This document shows positions 34,290 to 42,863 of a stretch of 62,262 bases of DNA, piece by piece (within the stretch, counting starts at the first letter, position 1; every line of letters begins with the position of its first letter). Origin of the DNA: an uncultured Kiritimatiellota bacterium. GTDB lineage: Bacteria > Verrucomicrobiota > Kiritimatiellia > RFP12 > UBA1067. The position numbers were made by a program, and so were the translations under genes. The DNA is taken from positions 1 to 62,262 of the forward strand of contig CAKTYZ010000019.1 of NCBI GenBank assembly GCA_934635225.1, read 5' to 3'. The notes under the pieces are model-generated. The model had not been told where the DNA came from and made no database searches. It saw only the letters and a program-made list of their open reading frames with translations.

Positions 34290-37200
34290 CTATCGAATTA
34301 TCACACATGTTCCTGCACCCTTCATCTTCAAATAGAGAGCACCGTCTGAAAAGTAGAATCTTCCTTTCAGGCGCGGATCGTCATCCGACGGCTCAAAGGT
34401 CCACCCCGTTGTATCCTGCGGGCCCTCGTAACCGCTGCAGTCCGCGATCCTGAAGACCTTCCCATACCATTGCGGAACCGAAGCGCCCTCATCCAAAAGC
34501 TTCAGATTCCCCGATTTGGGCAACCAGACACGGCCCGATGTCACCACACGAGGCCGGGCGCTGTTGGCGGCGACCAGCGCAACCGTGTTGTCGGCAAACG
34601 AGACGGCGGTCGAGACACCCCCGGATGTCGGACCCACAGCCTTGTCCGAGACAAGGAGCGTTCCACGCCCTGTTACGCTTCCGGAAAAGCCCACCCAGTC
34701 ATCCGCCTCAAATGTGGACCCTGCCGCCAGAACCACATCACCAAGGCCTGACACAGACTTTACGGCCAGACCTTCACAGTCGATAGACAGCGTTGCTCCC
34801 GCATTGACGACAACCGGGCCATCTGCAGGCAACACAGAGCCAACCTTTCCTGTCGCGAGCGAGCGAGAAAGGATCTGCACTTCATAGGGCGACAGGGCCT
34901 TGTCGTAGATCCGCACATCGTCAAGATACGACCAAGTCGTCACCGCATCGTTCGGACCCGCATTGAGATACAGGTCTCCATCTCCCAATGCGACAGGGGA
35001 GTCCTCAATGCTGTTCTCAAGGATTCCATCGCGGAACATGCGAATAATGCCAGCCTTCGCGTCCACAGTCACGACCAAGTGAACAAAGCTGCCATCACGC
35101 ATGCCCGCGTTGCAATTCGAGCCCCAGAAACGAACCGTCCGAGAACCAAACGTTACGCGATAACGACGAGGATCGTCGTCATTCCAGATTCTGAACATCT
35201 TTGGCTCATCCGAATCATGCCCCCACTGGAGAATCGACTGCCTTGGGCGCAAACCGGAAGAAGCAAGGCGAACAGACACGGTGAAAGGCACCTGACCCGT
35301 GGGGAAGGTCTCGGGGAAACTGGAAGAGGGCAAATGAAACGCGCAATCGCGCCACGCCGCATAGCCGTTGATTGCGCCAAGCTGTCTTCCCCCGCCAACC
35401 AAGCTCGGTTGGGCAGAAATCCCAGGATGTGCGACGAGATCAGAATGCCCCATTTCATCTTTCCCTGGATTTGCAGGATCCTCAAAGGCCCAATGGCACA
35501 CTGGTTCTGGCAACAGCTTCGCCAAGTTCTCTGGCCCCCGGACGAGGGCGTATTCGGCCTCGACTTCGGCCTCTGTCAAGGCATGGTCCCAAATGCTCAG
35601 TTCATCGACCGCCCCAACATAGCGCGCCCAGGCCTCAGCGGATCCGATATTCATTTCCGTCCCATAAGAAATGTCAAGGGAATGGGTATTCGTCTTGGTT
35701 GTCCTCAGCTCTCCGTCATACCACATTTTCAACGTGTTGTCAGCATAGCAGATCACGACATGATGCCAATTTCCGTCCATTAGGTCCGGGGTGTCGATCA
35801 TGGGAGAGTTCGCCGAATCAACGGTCAGCCAATTGTCAATGCAGACTTCCAATTTCGTGCCGTTGTCCATTCCCCAAAGCGTGAACTGGCGACCATTGCC
35901 ACCCCAGTTGCCGTGACGGTAAATGTACGTCGGATTCGACGGCATCTCATCCGGCTTCAGCCAAAGACTGACTGAAACCGCGTGTGACCCGACCGGCCAT
36001 CCGTTTTTCGGATGAGTTGTGGGCGTATAGAAGAAACTGGCGTTCTGTGATGTCGCCGGAAAATAGACAGCGGATCCTCCCGCAACACCGTTTGTGGCAA
36101 ACGGCATGGCGCTTGCGCTGAGATTGCGTGTACCCAGATTTACGCCATAAGGAGCAGAGTCATACCATAGTCTGTCGGCATCATCGAACGACCAGCGACG
36201 AACAAGTCCCTTGCGAAAGAACGGTCTCTTCACCGCAAGCGTACCCGCCGCAACTGTCGTCGTTCCCGTATACTGATTGTCTCCCGTCAGCGTCAGAACA
36301 TATCCCGTGCCCTGTTTGGTGACATCGGTCAGGCCTGAGATGCGCGCGGCATATGTCGTGGACGCCTCATTGGAAGCGGTCAGCGTGAGCGTCGTTCCTT
36401 TCCCGTTCATCCGAATTCCTCCTGTCGCGCCAAAACCCATCAGACCATTCAATGTCGTATCGGCATTAAAGATAACCGGCGCCCCGCCGTTGATGGCAAA
36501 ACTGAGCGATTCCGGCAGGACGCATGAAGCGGGGAACTCAAGCGGCGCATCATAGACGGACCACGTGCCCGCATATCCCGTCGCAAACCTCAGAGGAATG
36601 TTCAACGTACCCATCGTACGAGGATTCCCGCCATACCAGACGACATCGCCCGTCCCGACGAACTGCCCATGAAGATAAGTCCTGTTAAGGACAGTCTCAC
36701 CCGAACCAATGCAAAGCTTGTTCCCCTGCAAATCGACCTTGCAACCCTCCTCCCCCAACTGAAGATGGGCGACCCTCGCATCCGCGTCGAACTTCAGCGT
36801 TGCCGCATTCCACAAGGTGAACGACGACAGCTGCGCATCGAATTTCGGGCCAACGATGACCGTACAGCTTGCACAGGGCTGAACATCGAGAAGATAGGAG
36901 ACAAACGCCTCGGAAGGATTCAGATGAATGGTTCCCGAACCGCTGTTTCCGTTTATGAAAACCAACCTGTTCCCGGCAGTGTCACCCGCCCAGAGATTTT
37001 GGTGGTTTTGCTCCCATTCAAGAATGGTACCGGAACCGACCTTGACATCTATGTTCCCAAAAGACTTGGGAAACGAAATGTCCTTTGTTCCGCAAAGACG
37101 AATAGTCCCCATGTTGGCATTCGTCAACGCCAATCCGGCGATGCAGACGCTTGCCCCATTGTTTGAGACCACGGCACCATCGGAGAGCGTGCTGAAATCC

Positions 37201-37421
37201 CAAAAGACACTCTTTGAGAACAGTTCCTCCGCAGAGAAAGAAGTCGATCCGACAACCCTCCAATTGTCAGTTTCGGTCCACTCGCCTCCCATCGGATCTC
37301 CAGCCCATTGGAGAACGCCGTCATAAATGATGGCTGAGTATGCCGAGACCGCAAGGGACATCACGCAAGCAACAACGGTGAACTTGCCCGTCGAAGTTCT
37401 CTTGACGCTTTTCGTCTTCAT
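34290..37421 (-). CDS. giant secreted LamG-repeat protein
   Basis: 1043 residues; signal peptide (about 1-32, basic start MKTKSVKRTS then a hydrophobic core). An N-terminal beta-helix-like half contains a T-G-D-N-x-Y-T-G-T-T-T-V autotransporter-associated repeat near residue 380. Two concanavalin/LamG domains follow (about 404-605 and 644-855), each with a DELSIWDHALTEAEV or DDVRIYDKALSPYEV end motif. No membrane anchor, sortase or PEP-CTERM tail is visible. Likely binds glycan outside the cell as the recognition part of this locus. First gene of the operon; AAGGAG lies 11 bases before the ATG. It ends with a TAG codon. Confidence 0.8.
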   Translation of the reverse strand: MKTKSVKRTSTGKFTVVACVMSLAVSAYSAIIYDGVLQWAGDPMGGEWTETDNWRVVGSTSFSAEELFSKSVFWDFSTLSDGAVVSNNGASVCIAGLALTNANMGTIRLCGTKDISFPKSFGNIDVKVGSGTILEWEQNHQNLWAGDTAGNRLVFINGNSGSGTIHLNPSEAFVSYLLDVQPCASCTVIVGPKFDAQLSSFTLWNAATLKFDADARVAHLQLGEEGCKVDLQGNKLCIGSGETVLNRTYLHGQFVGTGDVVWYGGNPRTMGTLNIPLRFATGYAGTWSVYDAPLEFPASCVLPESLSFAINGGAPVIFNADTTLNGLMGFGATGGIRMNGKGTTLTLTASNEASTTYAARISGLTDVTKQGTGYVLTLTGDNQYTGTTTVAAGTLAVKRPFFRKGLVRRWSFDDADRLWYDSAPYGVNLGTRNLSASAMPFATNGVAGGSAVYFPATSQNASFFYTPTTHPKNGWPVGSHAVSVSLWLKPDEMPSNPTYIYRHGNWGGNGRQFTLWGMDNGTKLEVCIDNWLTVDSANSPMIDTPDLMDGNWHHVVICYADNTLKMWYDGELRTTKTNTHSLDISYGTEMNIGSAEAWARYVGAVDELSIWDHALTEAEVEAEYALVRGPENLAKLLPEPVCHWAFEDPANPGKDEMGHSDLVAHPGISAQPSLVGGGRQLGAINGYAAWRDCAFHLPSSSFPETFPTGQVPFTVSVRLASSGLRPRQSILQWGHDSDEPKMFRIWNDDDPRRYRVTFGSRTVRFWGSNCNAGMRDGSFVHLVVTVDAKAGIIRMFRDGILENSIEDSPVALGDGDLYLNAGPNDAVTTWSYLDDVRIYDKALSPYEVQILSRSLATGKVGSVLPADGPVVVNAGATLSIDCEGLAVKSVSGLGDVVLAAGSTFEADDWVGFSGSVTGRGTLLVSDKAVGPTSGGVSTAVSFADNTVALVAANSARPRVVTSGRVWLPKSGNLKLLDEGASVPQWYGKVFRIADCSGYEGPQDTTGWTFEPSDDDPRLKGRFYFSDGALYLKMKGAGTCVIIR

Positions 37422-37444
37422 AGCGAATAACACTCCTTACTGTT

Positions 37445-37455
37445 GACAATTTGTC
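37445..37455. promoter_or_regulatory. palindrome in the divergent intergenic region
   Basis: GACAATTTGTC, a perfect 5-bp-arm palindrome in the leader of the LamG operon. The longer word TTGACAAT (37443-37450) recurs inverted at 37533-37540, near the regulator promoter. Candidate binding site of the divergent regulator; inferred. Confidence 0.4.
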
Positions 37456-37470
37456 GTTAATGATGCGAGG

Positions 37471-37500
37471 ATTTTACCAAACGAACGCGTCTCGCGTCAA
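37471..37500 (-). promoter_or_regulatory. promoter of the glycan operon with operator-like palindrome
   Basis: -35 TTGACG (37495-37500), 18-base spacer, TGG and -10 TAAAAT (37471-37476) on the minus strand, about 50 bases before the LamG start. The palindrome ACGCG-TCT-CGCGT (37485-37497) covers the -35 edge and spacer, where regulator binding would control polymerase. Confidence 0.75.
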
Positions 37501-37561
37501 ACTGAAAGATGTCATTTACTGCAAAACTCATCATTGTCAATTTTCACAACCAACAGAAATA

Positions 37562-37570
37562 TGATATACT
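37562..37570 (+). promoter_or_regulatory. leaderless promoter of the regulator gene
   Basis: TGA plus TATACT (37565-37570) on the plus strand, ending eight bases before the ATG at 37579. No -35 and no Shine-Dalgarno are visible. Confidence 0.6.
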
Positions 37571-37578
37571 GTGAATCC

Positions 37579-38721
37579 ATGAGAAAGAATACGCCACAGA
37601 GAATCGTCGCGCTTGTCACGCCAACCGGAATGACGGGGCGAGCGATGATATCAGGCATTCTGGAGACACTTGAGGCCGAGCCGACCTGCGAACTCAAGAT
37701 GTTCGACAGTGTGCGCGCTCTCACGCCTAAAGCAGTCAGGGACCTTTGCAAAGGCGCAACAACGGGCTTCATCCTCTCGCTCACTCCGAACCACGACACA
37801 TTAACCACCCTCGACCGCCTCAAAAGCCCCATTGTCTACGTCAATGTTCGAGACGCAGAGAATGAGCACCATAACGTGCGCTATATCTGGAATGACAACG
37901 CCAGCATCGGGCGCATGGCGGCAAAGCACCTCGCCGAACTCGGAGTCGAGTGCTTCGCCTTCGCCGGAATCGAGGGGGAAAACTGGAGCAAGAGCCGTGG
38001 GCTCGGATTCGCGGCGGCCCTTCCACATCATGCGACTCTCACGCAAGCAGACTTCCCTCTTGCCTTGACCAAGCGTGCGGACAGGAAAAGACTCAAGGAA
38101 TGGATTCGTTCACTCCCCAAACCCGTCGCCCTTTTCGCATCCTGCAACTTTCTGGCGCACGACATCGAGACACTCGCGCGAGAAGCCGGCATGGGCATTC
38201 CGTCTCAAGTAGCGATCATCGGAGTTGACGACGGCTACCGAAACGTCTCAACCGTCCTCCCTGATTACCGTGAGATGGGACGGAAAGCAACAAGCATTCT
38301 GTTCGCGCTCATGAACAGGCGACACTGTCCTGCCGATCCGATCTGCGTTGAACCGAGCAACGTGGCACTACGATACTCGACAAGGCAGAAAAAGGCAGGC
38401 TCTCAACTTGCACGCAAAATAACGGAGTACATAGAACAACACCTCTCCGAAGACCTTAGTGCCCCAAGAATCGCTTCGGCCCTTGGCATCTCACGATCCT
38501 CCCTTGAACACCAATTCAAGGCAACCACAAAAGTCTCCCTTCGGCAAGCAGTTGAAGCGGCGCGAATGAAAAGCGTCCGCCGACTTCTGGAGACAAGACA
38601 GCTAACCCTGAAAGAGATTGCCAAACGGTGCGGATTCTCGTCAGCGGCCCGACTTTCTCACGTCTTCCGGCAACGCTTCGGCATCTCCCCTGTGGCATGG
38701 GGGAAGAGCCAATCGAACTGA
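37579..38721 (+). CDS. XylR-type regulator: periplasmic-binding-like domain fused to AraC HTH
   Basis: 380 residues. Residues about 8-270 form a LacI/PBP-1-type sugar-sensing domain (IVALVTPTGMTGRAMISGIL, VAIIGVDDG) without the LacI DNA-binding head. Residues about 285-380 form two AraC helix-turn-helix motifs (SAPRIASALGISRSSLEHQF and TLKEIAKRCGFSSAARLSHV). This architecture is used by xylose-type regulators of Proteobacteria and is common in PVC glycan loci. It is divergent from the LamG operon with 157 bases between, so it very probably controls that operon. The start at 37579 is chosen because the longer frame upstream runs through the promoter. Confidence 0.88.
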   Translation: MRKNTPQRIVALVTPTGMTGRAMISGILETLEAEPTCELKMFDSVRALTPKAVRDLCKGATTGFILSLTPNHDTLTTLDRLKSPIVYVNVRDAENEHHNVRYIWNDNASIGRMAAKHLAELGVECFAFAGIEGENWSKSRGLGFAAALPHHATLTQADFPLALTKRADRKRLKEWIRSLPKPVALFASCNFLAHDIETLAREAGMGIPSQVAIIGVDDGYRNVSTVLPDYREMGRKATSILFALMNRRHCPADPICVEPSNVALRYSTRQKKAGSQLARKITEYIEQHLSEDLSAPRIASALGISRSSLEHQFKATTKVSLRQAVEAARMKSVRRLLETRQLTLKEIAKRCGFSSAARLSHVFRQRFGISPVAWGKSQSN

Positions 38722-38818
38722 ATGGCGTTCATAAGCGCATAAGATTGCGCATCATGCCACGCCACACTGACACCAATGCCCGCCGATACCCTGCGCAACT
38801 TGGACAAATTGACGCCCA

Positions 38819-39667
38819 TCAGCGTTCCACGCCGCGCAGCTCGAAGGCGTGTTCCTCATGGCCGCAGCCAGTGCCGACAAGCCTGATCGGCGAAGCGCCG
38901 CTCCATTCGCCAGTTTGGACGAGCCTGGACGTGGCGTCAACGGTCACACGCGTTGGCGTTGTCCCCGTGTCAAAGAGGACTGGACAGGACTATGTTGCCG
39001 TGCCGCCGCATACGGCAATGCCGTCCGGCGTGTTGACGATGAGTTTTCCAGTGCCGCCGATCATGCAGTCACCGGTCATCATGACGGACGAGACCATGCG
39101 GTCTTCAGTTAGGATCAAGTCTTCGCCGTCCAACACGAGCGGAGACGCCGCATCACGGAACACGCGGTCAATCTCGTCCGCCGACAGTGCGCGATTCCAC
39201 AGCTTCACTGCGGCAATCGTGCCGCGAAAATTGCACGGTTCGGCAATCGTGCCGCCGGATTCGTGAAGGGTTTCACCATATAGCCCGAAAAGTTTGCCGT
39301 CCCTAAATCCCGCAGGACCAGGGACCGGTCCCGCATCTGCCTCCATCTTCGTGTACTTTGTAATCGAAGAAGCACCGGCCTTGCATTCGTAGTAGGTGAA
39401 TTCGGTTCCGCCCTCAATGTTGCGAAGCGTGAACGCAAAGTCAATCCAGTCGCAGCCAGCAATCCTGTTGCGATTCAGCCAGCAACTGTTTTCCTTATAA
39501 GGATTGATTGTCACGCAGTGCCTGGCACACGCCATTCTCGCGTCTACGACCAGAAGCATAGCAAACCTTTTTCCGCGAAAGCAAGCGCAAACAACCAAAA
39601 AGTACGAATAAGGCACAAGCCTAAGCAGACCAAATATTTGGCAAACCGAGTTCCACGGTCCGCCCAA
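38819..39667 (-). pseudogene. broken LamG-type protein remnant
   Basis: A minus-strand frame carries a LamG end motif (AVKLWNRALSADEIDRVF) and then GTGKLIVNTPDGIAV. It is cut by TAG at 38990-38992 and continues in the same frame with VTVDATSRLVQTGEWSG until TGA at 38819. Upstream of about 39540 the frame no longer looks like protein and there is no signal peptide or start. So it is an N-terminally truncated, stop-interrupted relative of the LamG protein at 34290-37421. Confidence 0.6.
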
Positions 39668-39694
39668 GGCAGTCGCTCCACAAGGACGGACGCG

Positions 39695-40099
39695 TCAGGA
39701 CGCCGAGACCACGCGGCAGATTGCCGTCACGCTCTTGGACGGCACGAGAAGAAGCGAAGCCGTAAGCGCCACACCGATCTGGCGCGTCGCATCAAGCCTG
39801 TCGAGAATCTCGCGGCTCAATTCCAGAGGCAAGTCGCCATAGCCCGGCGAACGCCGCCGCAAAAGGCGTTCGCGCCCCGTAGCCTCGACTGCGCGGCGCG
39901 CCTCCGTCTCCAGCTCATCCATCAGCTTCTCGATCTCGTCCAGCCCAAAACGCTGGCTCTCATAGGCTTCTGCCGCGCTGACCGCCGCACGCGCGCGCTG
40001 CCACTGGTCAAACGCCGCACCCAGCGTGCCGCAGAGATAAACCGTATCGCCCTCGCGGCGCCAAAGACCGCGCCGATCAATAGGTGCCGACAATGCCAT
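39695..40099 (-). CDS. MetH reactivation-domain protein, N-terminally short
   Basis: 134 residues. VYLCGTLGAAFDQW, RRRSPGYGDLPLELSREILDRLDATRQIG and LLLVPSKSVTAICRV match the vitamin B12-dependent methionine synthase activation domain. Stand-alone members are usually about 200-230 residues, so the first 80 or so residues are missing. The ATG lies 23 bases inside the end of metF with GGAA before it. Coupling to metF (methylene-THF reductase) fits a methionine cycle role. It may be a functional short form or a decaying gene. Confidence 0.65.
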   Translation of the reverse strand: MALSAPIDRRGLWRREGDTVYLCGTLGAAFDQWQRARAAVSAAEAYESQRFGLDEIEKLMDELETEARRAVEATGRERLLRRRSPGYGDLPLELSREILDRLDATRQIGVALTASLLLVPSKSVTAICRVVSAS

Positions 40100-40982
40100 G
40101 AAGATTCCGCATGATTCGGATCGCGACCTCCGGCTTGTTCATCGTGTAGACATGCACATTCAGAACGCCGTTCGCGAAAAGATCGACAATCTGCTCCGTC
40201 GCATAGGCGACGCCCGCGTCCAGCATCGCGACCGGATCGTCGCCGAAATGATCGACAATCGCGCGGAAGCGCGGCGGTAGGTAGGTACTCGACAGGTCGC
40301 AGATGCGTTTGATCTGCCGCCCGTTCGTGACCGGCATCACGCCCGCGATCACGGGGACCGTCACGCCTGCCGTCCGCAGACGCGCAAGATAGTGGAACAG
40401 CACGTTATTGTCGAAGAACATCTGGGTCGTGAGAAAGTCAAGGCCCGCCTCGACCTTCTCCCGCGTATGGGCCAGATCGTCCGAAAGATGCGCACATTCG
40501 GGATGCCCCTCCGGATAGCACGCGCCCCCAAGGCAAAACCCTTCGCCCTTCAGCGCCTGCACAAGATCCACCGCATGGCGGAAGTCGGGCGACCCCGGGA
40601 ACTCCATGCCCGGCGGACAGTCGCCGCGCAGACAGAGGATGTTCGCGATGCCCGCCGCGCGGAAGCCCGTGATCTCGTTCGCGATCTTCGTGCGATCAGA
40701 GGCGATGCAAGTCATGTGCGCCAATGCGGGCACGCCGCACGCCGACTGCACGAATTCCGCCAGCGCGCACGTGTTCACGCCCGTCGAGCCGCCGGCGGCG
40801 CCATATGTCACGGAGACAAACGCCGGGTTCAACGCGGCAATCTCCCGCACGACTTCCTTCGTGCGCGCCATCGCCGCGCACTCGTCTTCGCCTCCGTTCG
40901 GCGATGACGGACGGCGTTTGGGCGGAAAAACCTCAAAGGAGAGGCTCGGTCGCCCTCCTGCAAGAATCTCGGAAATCTTCAC
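40077..40982 (-). CDS. metF: methylenetetrahydrofolate reductase
   Basis: Reduces 5,10-methylene-THF to 5-methyl-THF for methionine synthesis; FAD enzyme. 301 residues. Start is taken as GTG 40982 (MKISEIL) because AGGAG lies eight bases before it and family proteins begin so; a GTG 27 bases upstream has no such site. LSFEVFPPKR, VTYGAAGG, LRGDCPPG and TQMFFDNNVLFHYL are the family motifs. It overlaps the MetH reactivation-domain gene and has its own promoter inside the region after tatD. Confidence 0.95.
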   Translation of the reverse strand: MKISEILAGGRPSLSFEVFPPKRRPSSPNGGEDECAAMARTKEVVREIAALNPAFVSVTYGAAGGSTGVNTCALAEFVQSACGVPALAHMTCIASDRTKIANEITGFRAAGIANILCLRGDCPPGMEFPGSPDFRHAVDLVQALKGEGFCLGGACYPEGHPECAHLSDDLAHTREKVEAGLDFLTTQMFFDNNVLFHYLARLRTAGVTVPVIAGVMPVTNGRQIKRICDLSSTYLPPRFRAIVDHFGDDPVAMLDAGVAYATEQIVDLFANGVLNVHVYTMNKPEVAIRIMRNLHGIVGTY

Positions 40983-41009
40983 CTGTCTTTCTCCTGTCAG
41001 CATATGCAC

Positions 41010-41018
41010 ATTATACCA
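41010..41018 (-). promoter_or_regulatory. extended -10 promoter of metF
   Basis: TGG plus TATAAT (41010-41015) on the minus strand; a short leader of about 20 bases holds AGGAG before the GTG start. Confidence 0.65.
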
Positions 41019-41048
41019 AATTCCGCGTTCCCCTGCCCCTTACGGCGC

Positions 41049-41765
41049 CTATCGCCCCGCACGGCAAAGCTCTCGCGATGAAGAGAGAAGCCGCAGGGCG
41101 TTTGCGTCAGTAACCGCTTCGAGTTCAGGCACGGAAAGGCCGCGAACCAACGCGGTCTTCTCCAGCACGTCGCGAATTGTCAGCGGCGCACCGGTCAGCG
41201 GGTTCAGCATCTGCGCGGGATCGCCGTCACGATCCGTCTCCACAAGCAGACGATCCAGCGGAACCTTCTTCACCAACGCGCGATAGTTGACGGCATGGTC
41301 ATTGAGGACCGCCGGCCCGACGGAGACATAGCCGTTCAAGGCGACAATGGCAGGCAGAAGCCCGTCACTCCGAGAAAAGCCATGGAAGAGGAACGACGGG
41401 ATCTCCCGGCCGGGGTTGCCTTCGCCCTCCCTCCTTATAGTCTCCTCCTGGATCTTCGCGACAACCTGCCCCCAGCACTTTGCGCCATGCAGAACAACTG
41501 GACGACAGCAGTCCAAGGCAACGCGAAGTTGCGTCTCGAAAACAGTACGCATGCGCGGCGAAATCTCCCGCGATTTCAGACGGTCCAACCCTATCTCGCC
41601 CACGCCCAGCTTCGCATTCACATCCAGCTGCGCACGCAACCATGCTCCGACATCTCCGGGGGTCTGCTCGCTGTCCCACGGATGCACGCCGACAAAATCT
41701 CGACCAATCAGGAATTCCCGAACGGTCGGATCGCCACCACTGACATGACAATGCGCGTCTGTCAC
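41049..41765 (-). CDS. TatD-family metal-dependent hydrolase
   Basis: 238 residues, TIM-barrel amidohydrolase fold. MTDAHCHV holds the first metal His pair; GVHPW, GEIGLDRLK, FHGFSRS and LVETDRDG are the later metal motifs. Family members are DNases or quality-control exonucleases, cytosolic. ATG overlaps the HIT-protein stop by four bases; it ends with TAG. Last gene of the long operon that starts at lpoB. Confidence 0.88.
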   Translation of the reverse strand: MTDAHCHVSGGDPTVREFLIGRDFVGVHPWDSEQTPGDVGAWLRAQLDVNAKLGVGEIGLDRLKSREISPRMRTVFETQLRVALDCCRPVVLHGAKCWGQVVAKIQEETIRREGEGNPGREIPSFLFHGFSRSDGLLPAIVALNGYVSVGPAVLNDHAVNYRALVKKVPLDRLLVETDRDGDPAQMLNPLTGAPLTIRDVLEKTALVRGLSVPELEAVTDANALRLLSSSRELCRAGR

Positions 41766-42163
41766 AGACGAATGCGCTCAGCAAGGGCCTTTAGTTCGTC
41801 CATGTTCCCCGCATGGTTCTCGAAGGCAATAGGCTCCATCCCATAGCGCGGCACAATGTGGAAATGGATATGCTTCACTGTCTGCCCCGCCGCCTCGCCA
41901 TTGTTCTGGAGAATGTTGAAGCCCTCGCACGGAAGAGCCGCCTTGACGTGCGCGGCAACTTTCTTCACGCGGGCGACTATCGCCGCCAACATCTCGTCTG
42001 GCGTGTCGAGAAGGCCCTGCGAATGCTCTTTCGGGATGACGAGCGTATGACCTTTCGTGAAAGGGTTGATGTCGAGATAAGCAACGACGAGCTCGTCCTC
42101 ATAGACCTTGAAGCTGGGAATCGCCCCCGCTGCTATCGCACAGAACACGCAATCATTCTTCAT
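41762..42163 (-). CDS. HIT-family nucleotide hydrolase
   Basis: 133 residues with the start at 42163 (MKNDCVFC), chosen for GGAAAC and family length. The histidine triad HIHFHIVP is intact; CVFCAIAAGAIPSFKVYED opens the protein. Hydrolyses phosphoramidates or dinucleotides such as adenosine 5'-phosphoramidate. ATG starts one base after the stop of the glycosyltransferase gene. Confidence 0.93.
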   Translation of the reverse strand: MKNDCVFCAIAAGAIPSFKVYEDELVVAYLDINPFTKGHTLVIPKEHSQGLLDTPDEMLAAIVARVKKVAAHVKAALPCEGFNILQNNGEAAGQTVKHIHFHIVPRYGMEPIAFENHAGNMDELKALAERIRL

Positions 42164-42164
42164 C

Positions 42165-42863
42165 TTAGTTTCCTTTCTTTCCAAAGCGCAGTCTAAGCGC
42201 GATCCTGATGGATTCCGTCGCGATGCCGGGCGTAATCTTCGAATAGCCCTGTACGCGATCCGTGAAGCTAATCGGAATCTCCCGAATCGCGCACCCCGCC
42301 TTCCACGCGCGGTGGTTCATCTCCAGTTGGAATGAATAGCCTTTCGAGGCGACCGTCTCAAAATCAATCTTCTCCAATGTCGCGGCCTTCCAACACTTGA
42401 ACCCTCCCGTCGGATCGCGGAGCGGCATCCCCGTAACCGTGCGGATGAAGAACCCGCCCGTGCGCGAGATGAGCCGACGTTTCAGAGGCCAGCCCGGCGT
42501 CGCGCCACCCGACACGTAGCGCGAGCCAATGACAAGATCAGCGTCTTCGGCGACAAGGCGCGACACATCTTTCGGATCGTGCGAGAAATCGCAGTCCATC
42601 TGCACGATGCGAGTAGCCCCGCATTCAATCGCCTGACGGAAGCCTGCAACATACGCACGGCCAAGGCCTTCTTTCTTCGCGCGGTGCAGACAGTGGATGC
42701 GCGGCTCTGACTTCATCAAGTCCTCAATGACCGCGCCCGTGCCGTCCGGCGAATTGTCGTCAACGAACAAAATCTCGACGCCCGGCGTCGCAAGGACCGC
42801 CTCGGCCATCGGCTTCACATTCTCGCGCTCGTCATAAGTCGGTATCACGACACAGATCTTCAT
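42165..42863 (-). CDS. polyprenol-phosphate mannosyl/glycosyltransferase (GT2, DPM1-like)
   Basis: 232 residues. IPTYDERENV, VDDNSPDGTG and the metal-binding MDCDFSHDP are typical of dolichol/polyprenol-phosphate mannose synthases without a membrane domain; CWKAATLEKIDF and YSFQLEMNHRAWKAG follow. Transfers a sugar from a nucleotide donor (GDP-mannose if DPM1-like) to a lipid carrier at the inner membrane. ATG overlaps the vsr stop by four bases. GDP-mannose could come from the manC product at 13860-14834; donor identity is inferred. Confidence 0.88.
   Translation of the reverse strand: MKICVVIPTYDERENVKPMAEAVLATPGVEILFVDDNSPDGTGAVIEDLMKSEPRIHCLHRAKKEGLGRAYVAGFRQAIECGATRIVQMDCDFSHDPKDVSRLVAEDADLVIGSRYVSGGATPGWPLKRRLISRTGGFFIRTVTGMPLRDPTGGFKCWKAATLEKIDFETVASKGYSFQLEMNHRAWKAGCAIREIPISFTDRVQGYSKITPGIATESIRIALRLRFGKKGN

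Noticed and set aside
2677..38992. TAG recoding, since both the IS30 remnant and the LamG remnant are cut by in-frame TAG
   Set aside because: Intact genes such as tatD and the LamG protein end in TAG, both interrupted genes are also truncated, and the IS30 catalytic motif is degraded. Ordinary pseudogenes explain this.
40983..41048. SAM or other riboswitch before metF
   Set aside because: The leader after the promoter is only about 20 bases, too short for any known riboswitch.
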